Positions 45,610 to 52,691 of a stretch of DNA of 64,000 bases are shown here, piece after piece; position 1 is the stretch's first letter, and the number at the start of each line of letters is the position of its first letter. The position numbers and the translations under genes are program-made. Source of the stretch: Sporomusa termitida (GTDB lineage Bacteria > Bacillota > Negativicutes > Sporomusales > Sporomusaceae); the NCBI RefSeq assembly GCF_007641255.1, contig NZ_CP036259.1, positions 1,984,001 to 2,048,000 of the forward strand, given 5' to 3'. A model generated the notes under the pieces. It saw only the letters and a list, made by a program, of their open reading frames with translations. It was not told where the DNA came from and did not search any database.

Positions 45610-47274
45610 TTGGCTCGACAACCAGGCAAGGTACAGATTATCCCTCTGGGCGGGATGGGGGAGATCGGCAAGAATATGACGGTAATCCGTTATGGTGATG
45701 AGATCATTGTAGTTGATGCAGGGTTAATGTTTCCGGAAGATGACATGCTGGGCATTGATCTGGTAATTCCCGATATCAGCTATCTGTTGGACAACCGTGA
45801 GTTAGTCAAGGCTATTGTCTTAACCCATGGGCATGAAGACCATATTGGTGCTTTGCCATATGTGTTAAAACAGCTTAGCGTTCCCGTATACGGAACTCGC
45901 TTGACGCTGGGGATCTTAGAGGGACGCCTGAAGGAAAACAATGTTTCAGCCAGCAACCTGCATGCTGTTAAGTCAGGGGATCAGATTCAAATCGGCCATT
46001 TTTCCATTGGCTTTATCCGGGTAAGCCATAGCATCGCCGATTCGGTGGCTTTATCAATTAAAACGCCTGTAGGTGTCATTGTCCATACAGGAGATTTTAA
46101 ACTTGATCAAACACCGGTTGACGGTAAAGTCACTGATTTTCACAAATTTGCCGAATTAGGCGACCAGGGGGTGCTGGTGCTGCTGGCAGACAGTACGAAC
46201 GCCGAGCGGCCCGGCTATACGCCAAGTGAGAAATCAGTGGGCGTTACCTTTGATGATGCCTTTCGCAATGCCCGGGAACGAATTATTATTGCCTCATTCT
46301 CATCCAATATTCACCGGATTCAACAGGCAATTGACACTGCCTGCAAATACCGGCGCCGGGTGGCCATCCTGGGCCGGAGTATGGTGAATGTTGTTACGAT
46401 CGCCTTAGAACTTGGCTATTTAAATATTCCCGAGGGCGTTATTGTTGATATTGACGAAATTAACAATTATCCCTCATCAGGCATCGTTATTTTAACAACA
46501 GGCAGCCAAGGTGAACCCATGTCGGCACTCACTCGGATGGCTATGTCGGATCATAAAAAAGTTGAGATTATTCCGGGGGACACCGTAATTATCTCGGCCA
46601 CGCCGATACCCGGCAACGAGAAGCTGGTATCACGGACGATTGACTTTCTTTTCCGGCAGGGCGCCGAGGTTGTTTATGAATCCACCTCCGGCATCCACGT
46701 ATCCGGGCATGCCAGCCAGGAAGAGCTTAAGCTGATGCACAATCTGCTGCGGCCGAAGTTCTTTATCCCCGTACATGGCGAATACCGGCATTTGATTAAG
46801 CATTCTAAACTGGCCCAGTCCTTAGGTATGGCCAAGGAAAATATTTTTGTTGCCGAAAATGGCCAGGTTCTGGAATTTACTGCCGACAAGGGCGCTGTAA
46901 CCGGCAAGGTAACCTCAGGCAATGTCCTGGTGGATGGCCTGGGGGTTGGCGATGTGGGGAATATCGTCCTGCGGGACCGCCGGCAGCTGTCGCAGGACGG
47001 CATCCTTATTATTGTGGTCACGATGGATAAGCAGCGCGGTCAGGTAGCTGCCGGTCCGGACATTGTATCCCGCGGTTTTGTTTATGTCCGTGAGTCTGAG
47101 CAGCTGATGGAGGATGCCAAGGAGCGGGTTAAACAGGCCCTGGAAAAATGCGAGCTCAATAATATTACCGAATGGGCAGCAATTAAGTCCAATGTCCGTG
47201 ATACCCTGGGCAAATATTTATATGAACGCACACGCCGGCGGCCGATGATTCTGCCTATCATTATGGAAGTTTAA
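45610..47274 (+). CDS. rnj: Ribonuclease J
   Basis: A 554-aa RNase J: metallo-beta-lactamase core with THGHEDHIGALPYVL (zinc motif HxHxDH), beta-CASP domain with SSGIVILTTGSQGEPMSAL, then GHASQEELKL and a C-terminal domain. It is a 5'-3' exo- and endoribonuclease of Firmicutes RNA decay. The TTG at 45610 is chosen because TTGGAGGTG lies just upstream; the frame is open from 45592. In B. subtilis rnjB likewise follows dapA and precedes tepA. Confidence 0.96.
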   Translation: MARQPGKVQIIPLGGMGEIGKNMTVIRYGDEIIVVDAGLMFPEDDMLGIDLVIPDISYLLDNRELVKAIVLTHGHEDHIGALPYVLKQLSVPVYGTRLTLGILEGRLKENNVSASNLHAVKSGDQIQIGHFSIGFIRVSHSIADSVALSIKTPVGVIVHTGDFKLDQTPVDGKVTDFHKFAELGDQGVLVLLADSTNAERPGYTPSEKSVGVTFDDAFRNARERIIIASFSSNIHRIQQAIDTACKYRRRVAILGRSMVNVVTIALELGYLNIPEGVIVDIDEINNYPSSGIVILTTGSQGEPMSALTRMAMSDHKKVEIIPGDTVIISATPIPGNEKLVSRTIDFLFRQGAEVVYESTSGIHVSGHASQEELKLMHNLLRPKFFIPVHGEYRHLIKHSKLAQSLGMAKENIFVAENGQVLEFTADKGAVTGKVTSGNVLVDGLGVGDVGNIVLRDRRQLSQDGILIIVVTMDKQRGQVAAGPDIVSRGFVYVRESEQLMEDAKERVKQALEKCELNNITEWAAIKSNVRDTLGKYLYERTRRRPMILPIIMEV

Positions 47275-47278
47275 CTAG

Positions 47279-47370
47279 AAAAACTTGACTTCTGCCAAGT
47301 CATTTAGACGCCGGCAGAAGCCGCAGTCGTTCCTGACATAATCAGAAAGCAGATTCCTTTCTGATTATGG
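47279..47370 (-). repeat. Terminator-adjacent structured repeat, copy E (minus strand)
   Basis: Read on the minus strand it matches copy A closely: a hairpin ATAATCAGAAAG / CTTTCTGATTAT, then GGAACGACTGCGGCTTCTGCC, and a terminal hairpin GACTT-GGCAG-AAGTC with T5 at 47283-47279. It follows a minus-strand terminator (47418-47374) that ends a small minus-strand gene. On the plus strand the same hairpin could end the rnj transcript. Confidence 0.78.
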
Positions 47371-47373
47371 TAT

Positions 47374-47418
47374 AAAAGCCCTGGCGTAGTCAGCTTGCCG
47401 CTAAATACGCCAGGGCTT
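47374..47418 (-). terminator. Minus-strand terminator after the 31-aa membrane peptide
   Basis: A 13-base perfect stem (AAGCCCTGGCGTA / TACGCCAGGGCTT) with a 17-base loop; on the minus strand it is followed by TTTTAT. It lies between the small minus gene and repeat copy E. Confidence 0.75.
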
Positions 47419-47463
47419 GCGTATGTTTTGGCCAGGCACCCACTTCTCAGAAGACCGCAGCGG

Positions 47464-47559
47464 TTAAATAAACCAGAAAAAGAGTAAGGCCAGCAACAGC
47501 ACCCAAAAATGGGATACCAGAAAAAATACGATTGCGGCAAAAACCAACCAGAATAGCAT
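47464..47559 (-). CDS. 31-aa hydrophobic small protein
   Basis: Minus-strand ATG at 47559 behind GAGGTGGG, reading MLFWLVFAAIVFFLVSHFWV and a further eleven residues to TAA at 47464. It is almost wholly hydrophobic with several Trp and Phe, fit for one membrane helix. Too short for standard ORF calls. The good ribosome-binding site and the terminator downstream favour a real gene. Function unknown. Confidence 0.6.
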   Translation of the reverse strand: MLFWLVFAAIVFFLVSHFWVLLLALLFFWFI

Positions 47560-47629
47560 AAATAGTCCCACCTCTGCTTGTTATTTATTACATATTATGT
47601 TTGGTAAAAAAATATGTTACCGGAATAAT

Positions 47630-47656
47630 GTGTCATGGGGACGGTTCTCTTGACAC
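47630..47656. repeat. GTGTCA...TGACAC inverted-repeat scar
   Basis: GTGTCA and TGACAC flank GGGGACGGTTCTC. Sequences of this form recur in Firmicute genomes near REP-type IS200-like transposases (from memory of the motif). No transposase is seen here, so it is likely a remnant. Confidence 0.45.
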
Positions 47657-47860
47657 AGGTTGCCTATAAATAGTAAAGGGGCAGTTTCAAATTCCCCTGT
47701 GATTCTGCCTGCCAGGAGCAGCGTGGCGGCCGGCTGGCGGCCGCCTCTGCGGTGATCTGTGCGGTAGCGGCCAACCGGAAAACTCATTCATTAAGGAACG
47801 AAAAACTGCCAGGGAAAGAACCAACCAGCCCTTAATGGCGAAAAACACCAAAATACTGGT

Positions 47861-47889
47861 TTGAGTAAAAACACCAAAAACCGTAAAAT
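47861..47889 (+). promoter_or_regulatory. Promoter upstream of the frameshifted gene
   Basis: TTGAGT (47861-47866), 17 bases, TAAAAT (47884-47889). A short hairpin with T5 (AACGCG / CGCGTT, 47898-47922) lies just after it. The rest of 47657-47860 holds nothing I can identify. Confidence 0.45.
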
Positions 47890-47951
47890 GTAGATAGAAC
47901 GCGGGTTCAGAAGCGCGTTTTTATCGGACACATTGAGGGGGAGGATTTACG

Positions 47952-48284
47952 ATGAGCCAGTTAATGGAAATTGTACACGCTGATGGGGAATGGGCAGTTT
48001 TAGACAGGGTATCATCTGAGGAACAAGCTGAATAACCAATATAAAATACCCTATGAAAGCAATGCCAAATGGACGAAAAGAAAAGACCTTAAAGCAGAGA
48101 CTTTTGGTATGAAGGGGTAATTACTGCTGTAGTAACTAAACCAGTTTATATGGGTATTCAGGTATGGGGCGGGGAATGGTACGACTGTCCTGCCATTGAT
48201 GCTATATTCACTAAAGAAGAATGGGAAGAAGGCAACAATGTTTATCTGGCAAAGCAGGGCAAGAAAATACCTCAATTTCTTTAA
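47952..48284 (+). pseudogene. Unknown gene broken by two frameshifts
   Basis: An ATG at 47952 behind GGGGGAGGA opens MSQLMEIVHADGEWAVLDRV and stops after 27 codons. Coding-like sequence continues in the next frame (NNQYKIPYESNAKWTKRKDL) and returns to the first frame near 48105 as YEGVITAVVTKPVYMGIQVW followed by GGEWYDCPAIDAIFTKEEWE, ending at 48284. Joined, the parts give one protein of about 110 aa. The two shifts compensate, which suggests decay or, less likely, sequencing error. No family recognised. Confidence 0.55.
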
Positions 48285-48407
48285 CGAATAATATCATCAA
48301 TCCCTTATTTAGGGTATTTACAGAAGGATTCCTTTGAAGTATACTTGCAATACAAAAGTGTTATCATCTAATATTCACAATATAATGTATACAAGAAAAT
48401 CTGTATA

Positions 48408-48436
48408 TTGACAAAATTACCCACTGCTGTTATATT
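48408..48436 (+). promoter_or_regulatory. Promoter upstream of the cobalamin riboswitch array
   Basis: TTGACA (48408-48413), 17 bases, TATATT (48431-48436), TG shortly before the -10. It is about 55 bases before the first riboswitch and close to consensus. Confidence 0.8.
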
Positions 48437-48489
48437 TTAATCAAAGAAAAAACAAAGGAATCCTTATAAAAAAATAGAATATAATATAT

Positions 48490-48662
48490 TTTTGGTGCAG
48501 GTGCTCGGAAGAGCCTAACAGAAAAGCCGGTTAAATGCCGGCGCGGACCCGCCACTGTAATGGGGAGCAAAACCATGTATGCCACTGGGAGCAAAGGTTC
48601 CTGGGAAGGTTTGGTGGAGCAATGATCCAGAGCCAGGAGAACTGCCTGCATAACAATCACCG
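48490..48662 (+). ncRNA. Cobalamin riboswitch 1 (no gene directly after it)
   Basis: Class I Cbl aptamer blocks: GGTGCAGGTGCTC, the core AGCCGGTTAAATGCCGGCGC with GACCCGCCACTGT, ATGCCACTGGG, and the B12 box AGCCAGGAGAACTGCCTGCA. After it a hairpin AATCACCG...GGGGATT contains AACCTGCGATG, also found after riboswitches 2 and 3. A terminator ends the unit at 48786, and no open reading frame follows before the next aptamer. Confidence 0.95.
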
Positions 48663-48740
48663 TTTTAACCTGCGATGGACCGGGAAGGGGATTGCTAGTG
48701 CAATGTTGCATTTTGTGCCGACAGCTTTGTCGGCTTACAA

Positions 48741-48786
48741 GAGGCCTTTCTGGATGCTATCATCTCAGGGAGGCTTCTTTTATTTT
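48741..48786 (+). terminator. Terminator of riboswitch 1
   Basis: Long imperfect stem with pairs GCCT/AGGC, CTG/CAG and ATG/CAT around a CTAT loop, then TTTTATTTT. A smaller hairpin CCGACA-GCTT-TGTCGG lies just before it. Confidence 0.75.
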
Positions 48787-48918
48787 GCATAATGGTGGAC
48801 AAACAGAAACGAAACTTTTATCAAGCTGCTAAGTGGATGCTTCTCACGAGGTACAATCTTCAGTAGCTGTTGTAACATAAACATAGCGGGAAACGGACCC
48901 ACAAACATAAACGAATAA

Positions 48919-49090
48919 TCATGGTACAGGTGCCTTTTTAGAAGGCTTAATAGGGAAGTCCGGTTAAAGACCGGCGCGGTCCCGCCACTGTAACAGAGAG
49001 TCAGCCCTACAATGCCACTGGAAGAGATAAACATTCCGGGAAGGCTGGGCAGGTGATGAACTGGAGCCAGGAGAACTGCCTGTACGGAAA
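48919..49090 (+). ncRNA. Cobalamin riboswitch 2
   Basis: Same family: GGTACAGGTGCC, GGGAAGTCCGGTTAAAGACC, GGCGCGGTCCCGCCACTGTA, ATGCCACTGGAAG, and AGCCAGGAGAACTGCCTGTA. The post-aptamer hairpin AATCTTC...GAAGATT with AACCTGCGATG follows. No polyT terminator is evident before the 69-aa gene at 49261, so control may be translational or via the hairpin. Confidence 0.95.
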
Positions 49091-49260
49091 ATCTTCGCTT
49101 AACCTGCGATGAACAGGGAGAAGATTAGGCTGCAGCTTGTGTGAGCTTTATCCTTGCACAAGGCAAATCGTTACCGAAAAAGGAGGGAAAAAGACTAAAG
49201 CCTGCAAAACAGCAGGTGCGAATCGAATAATTACTGTCGACAGTATAGGGGTAGATTAGA

Positions 49261-49470
49261 TTGACAAAACAGGAACAGATCAACCGGTTAACACAGAAGC
49301 TTTTGGATTGCGGCTATCGTTCGAGTCAGGTCAAGCAAATCATCAGTGAAGCTTCAGAAAATACTACAACGGCAGCCAGCAGTTCGCAGCAGGAAGAGTT
49401 GATTATTGAAGCTCTGCAAAGCTATGTGGAATTTGGTATCAAGTGTAAGAAGAAAGGAGCCCGCGATTAA
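49261..49470 (+). CDS. 69-aa protein between cobalamin riboswitches, unknown
   Basis: TTG start after a TAGGGGTAGATTAGA stretch. The first 35 residues are helical and polar (QEQINRLTQKLLDCGYRSSQ), then a Thr/Ser/Ala linker, then a helix EELIIEALQSYVEFG and a basic tail CKKKGARD with two cysteines overall. No membrane segment, no known motif. Its place downstream of riboswitch 2 and upstream of riboswitch 3 implies B12-repressed expression. Possibly a regulator or adaptor of B12 uptake; this is inference. Confidence 0.65.
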   Translation: MTKQEQINRLTQKLLDCGYRSSQVKQIISEASENTTTAASSSQQEELIIEALQSYVEFGIKCKKKGARD

Positions 49471-49619
49471 TAAGCGATATCGCTTATTGAGCCGGACACG
49501 CAAACATCACAGAAATTTTCGCTGGATGAACGGAATAAAGCCAGTAAAAAAAATGTGGTCAAAAGAGTACTATTATCCTGAAAGCACACATAAGATGAAT
49601 AGGAAAACAACAACATAAC

Positions 49620-49790
49620 GTTGGGATAGGTGCCCTTCGGGGCTTAATAGGGAAGTCCGGTTAAATGCCGGCGCGGTCCCGCCACTGTAACGGGGAGCAA
49701 TCTCGCATATATGCCACTGAAGCTACTGCTTTGGGAAGGCGCGGGATGGTTATGAACCGGAGTCAGGAGAACTGCCTTATCCAGCAATCA
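49620..49790 (+). ncRNA. Cobalamin riboswitch 3
   Basis: Blocks: GATAGGTGCCCTTCGGGGC, GGGAAGTCCGGTTAAATGCC, GGCGCGGTCCCGCCACTGTA, ATGCCACTGAAGC, and AGTCAGGAGAACTGCCTTAT. The post-aptamer hairpin AATCACCG...GGAGATT follows with a changed loop (ACCCACGAGG). It is directly upstream of the TonB receptor gene. Confidence 0.95.
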
Positions 49791-49864
49791 CCGTTTTTAC
49801 CCACGAGGTATGGGGAGGAGATTACGTGAAAACCAAGGCCGGATTCCGGTCGGTTAGCGTAAAC

Positions 49865-49887
49865 ACTCCCAACAAGGGAGTTTTTTT
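49865..49887 (+). terminator. Riboswitch 3 terminator
   Basis: ACTCCC / GGGAGT with loop AACAA, followed by T7; 68 bases before the TonB receptor start. The natural expression platform of riboswitch 3. Confidence 0.9.
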
Positions 49888-49954
49888 ATTTGGTATTATT
49901 TATGGTATGCATATTTCATCATCGTAGCATAATCGGAAAGAGAGAGGTTTTATA

Positions 49955-52555
49955 TTGAAGCAACGCAGGTTAAAGAAAAAAGTTCTGGCGGTTAGTATCG
50001 CCTGTGCGCTGGCGCTAAGCACCACGCCAACATTTTATAGCTTTGTCTATGCGGCCGGCAGCGAACAATCGCAGGAGACAAACGAAACAGCAACCGCGCC
50101 TGACGGCAAGCAGGCGCAGGAAACCGGGGAAGTTGCGCCGGCAACTGACAGCGAGCGATTGCGGGAAATTAATGAAGAAGCAAACCGCGACAAACCCTGG
50201 CAAAAGGAATACGCATTGGAAGCGGTAACGGTGGAAGCACCACGCCCCGACTGGGAGTCCAAGCTCTCGCCCGGCACCGTAACCGTCATTGAACCCGATA
50301 AATACAAAGGCGAGCAAAAAACGTTGCCTGAACTTCTGAAAGACGTACCCGGCGTCCATATCCGGGAAGTTATGGGCAAGGGACAGTACACCACTGTCAG
50401 CGTCCGGGGCAGCACGGCGGCCCAGGTCGGTGTGTTCGTTGACGGCGTACTGGTCAATCTCGGCGGCGACGCGGCTGTCGATTTGTCCACCATTCCGGTG
50501 AAAAATGTAGCCCGCATTGAGGTCTACCGGGGCTATGTCCCGGCCCGTTTCGGCGGCACTTATATGGGCGGCGTCATCAACGTTGTCACCAAAAAGCCGG
50601 AAAAGGCAAATGTATCCGCCTCCTTCGGCCAGCGCTCCTATGGCGGCTACAGCGGCAGCCTGGAGCTTGACATGCCGCTGGGCAAAGGCAGCCTGCTGGT
50701 CGGCATCAACCGCGACCAGAGCGACGGGAATTTCAAATATACAAATTTTGAGGCCCAAAAATTGGCGGCCGGAGCACAGGCCCAGTACGATCGGTCTATG
50801 GCTCAATTTGAGGAATCAATTCAACCAGTTTATGAAATGTATGCCCCCATCTTTGGTTGGACTTCCATCCAAGATATGTTAAATGATCCCGATATGGGAC
50901 CTATGTTTGCAAAGTTTCCCGCCCACAATTATTGGGAGGTCTTTGAAAGCCAACCCACCCAGGATGCCACCCGGGTCCGCCAGAACAACGATTACAAAAA
51001 TACCGACGTCCTGATCAAATGGCAGGATGACCACTGGCTGATCAAGGGTAGCTGGAAGAACATCGACCGAGGGCTGCCGGATGCCGTAAAGAGTATTTGG
51101 CAGGATCTTCCCTCGCACTTTATCGCTCCCCCTGACCCCTTAGTGGATCAGACAGAGAATGACTATGTCCGGAGGATGAAAGACGCCTATCAGATAAATC
51201 AAGGGCGGCGGCAGAACCAAACCGACAAGGCGCTGCAGGTAGGCCGGAGGGATAATGCGGGCAACATGGAATGGGGCTGGCGGCTGGATTATCAGGATGA
51301 GGACAAAGACTACCATTCGGATATTCGCCGTATTCAGGAATTAGTCAATCCGGGCAACGGCCACTTCATCGGCCCCCTGCGCGAATGGAGCAGCTACAAT
51401 TCCGGCCGTTTCGGCGGGGCGCTGGATGGCAGCTACAAGGCCGGGTCCAACCATCTGCTGGAATTCATGGCCAACTACTCCCATGAAACCCTGCGCATTG
51501 ACGGCAATGGCATGGATAATATTAATTATGCCGCTCACTACCGGTATCGATATAAATATGAGCAAGATATGTTCAATATCCAGCTCCAGGACACGATTAC
51601 CCTGAACAAAGCCGGCGATTTCTGGTTCACGCCCAGCGTTCGTTATAATTATTCCCAGGTTACCGGCTATTCGCGGTATGCCAACCCGGAACATCCCTGG
51701 ACACATAGCCAAGATGAGCAGTCTAATGGCAAGGCTACCTGGCAGGCTGCCCTCAAAAAGCAGCTCGACGATCACTGGACGCTGCGTTCGACCTTCGGCA
51801 CCTACTACCGGCTCTTAAACCTTTATGAGATTGCCGGGGACGGGGCCGGCATCCTGCCTAAGCCGGATTCGGACCGCACCGACGCGATGTTTCCGTTGCC
51901 CGAGGAAGGCACGCAATGGGACTTTAGCGTACTGTATCAGGGGAATATGCTTAATGCCAAATCCAATTTTGCCTTAACCTATTTTGGCCGTGATTCGGAC
52001 AATATGCTGCAGCTCCGGCGTGATGGTTATGACTATTGGTGCTATAGCAATGCGGCCAAAGGCAAAGCTAATGGCGTGGAACTACAGAGCAGCCTCAAAT
52101 GGGACAAGTGGGACCTCGATCTGTCGGCTACCTATCTGAATACCAAGGCCCAGACTAAATACGGGAACCGTCCCGATTCGCCTGATTCTTACTGGCAGGA
52201 CATTGTCCAGCCCTATACGCCTGATTGGGAAGGTTCACTGCGTCTGACCTATCGTCCCGACACCCGGACGGCGCTCTTCGCCGAGGTGAAATATGTGGAT
52301 GAAATGTATGTCAGAGAGAGCGTAAGCAAGTGGCAGACTGCGCTGACCACTGTTGGCCTGGGCGTGAAGCACAAACTGAATAAAGATTTGCAGTTCACTG
52401 TTGGCGTTAACGACCTGTTCAATAAAGGACCGGAAATTGAAGAGCGGGCTATAATAACGAACCCAACCAATCCGGACTACCCTGTCCAGATAACACAAGC
52501 CGCTTATCCGATGCAAGGCCGGACCTATTACGCCACGATGCAGTATAATTTCTGA
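49955..52555 (+). CDS. TonB-dependent outer-membrane receptor, likely for corrinoids
   Basis: An 866-aa receptor. TTG start behind GAGAGAGG, then a signal peptide (1-34, VLAVSIACALALSTTPTFYS). A TonB-box-like stretch (LEAVTVEAPRP) precedes the plug domain (about 105-210: LPELLKDVPGVHI, VSVRGSTAAQVGVFVDGV, RIEVYRGYVPARFGGTYMGG). A 22-strand barrel follows and ends in the terminal Phe (YATMQYNF) needed for outer-membrane insertion. The receptor implies a diderm cell. Control by a cobalamin riboswitch points to B12 or a precursor as substrate (BtuB-like role), inferred from regulation. Confidence 0.93.
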   Translation: MKQRRLKKKVLAVSIACALALSTTPTFYSFVYAAGSEQSQETNETATAPDGKQAQETGEVAPATDSERLREINEEANRDKPWQKEYALEAVTVEAPRPDWESKLSPGTVTVIEPDKYKGEQKTLPELLKDVPGVHIREVMGKGQYTTVSVRGSTAAQVGVFVDGVLVNLGGDAAVDLSTIPVKNVARIEVYRGYVPARFGGTYMGGVINVVTKKPEKANVSASFGQRSYGGYSGSLELDMPLGKGSLLVGINRDQSDGNFKYTNFEAQKLAAGAQAQYDRSMAQFEESIQPVYEMYAPIFGWTSIQDMLNDPDMGPMFAKFPAHNYWEVFESQPTQDATRVRQNNDYKNTDVLIKWQDDHWLIKGSWKNIDRGLPDAVKSIWQDLPSHFIAPPDPLVDQTENDYVRRMKDAYQINQGRRQNQTDKALQVGRRDNAGNMEWGWRLDYQDEDKDYHSDIRRIQELVNPGNGHFIGPLREWSSYNSGRFGGALDGSYKAGSNHLLEFMANYSHETLRIDGNGMDNINYAAHYRYRYKYEQDMFNIQLQDTITLNKAGDFWFTPSVRYNYSQVTGYSRYANPEHPWTHSQDEQSNGKATWQAALKKQLDDHWTLRSTFGTYYRLLNLYEIAGDGAGILPKPDSDRTDAMFPLPEEGTQWDFSVLYQGNMLNAKSNFALTYFGRDSDNMLQLRRDGYDYWCYSNAAKGKANGVELQSSLKWDKWDLDLSATYLNTKAQTKYGNRPDSPDSYWQDIVQPYTPDWEGSLRLTYRPDTRTALFAEVKYVDEMYVRESVSKWQTALTTVGLGVKHKLNKDLQFTVGVNDLFNKGPEIEERAIITNPTNPDYPVQITQAAYPMQGRTYYATMQYNF

Positions 52556-52572
52556 TTTATAATAGGACGATT

Positions 52573-52642
52573 AAGGAGGTGATGCCGATGAGTATTGCCA
52601 AGTGACGGGTTGTTTATGGAGGTGATGAACACAGGTAAGTAA
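52573..52642 (+). other. Two tiny ORFs with strong ribosome-binding sites in the receptor-447-aa gap
   Basis: AAGGAGGT at 52573-52580 precedes ATG 52588 at ideal distance, coding only MSIAK. A second mini-frame (52616-52642, MEVMNTGK) contains its own GGAGGTG. The gap ends with repeated GTAAGTAA-like words. They could be leader peptides, a coupling device or remnants. Confidence 0.3.
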
Positions 52643-52691
52643 AGTGTAAGTAAGGCAAGTAGAATGCAAGAATAATATGGGAGGGATTTCA

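Noticed and set aside
48430-48792. ORFs on both strands over the first cobalamin riboswitch
   Set aside because: They run through conserved aptamer sequence, whose conservation is explained by RNA structure.
49406-49618. 70-codon ORF overlapping the 69-aa gene and running to riboswitch 3
   Set aside because: No ribosome-binding site; first third is an out-of-frame shadow of the 69-aa gene and the rest is basic and low in protein character.
50015-50806. 263-codon antisense ORF in the TonB receptor gene
   Set aside because: Shadow ORF from the GC-rich third codon positions of the receptor; the sense protein has full family motifs.
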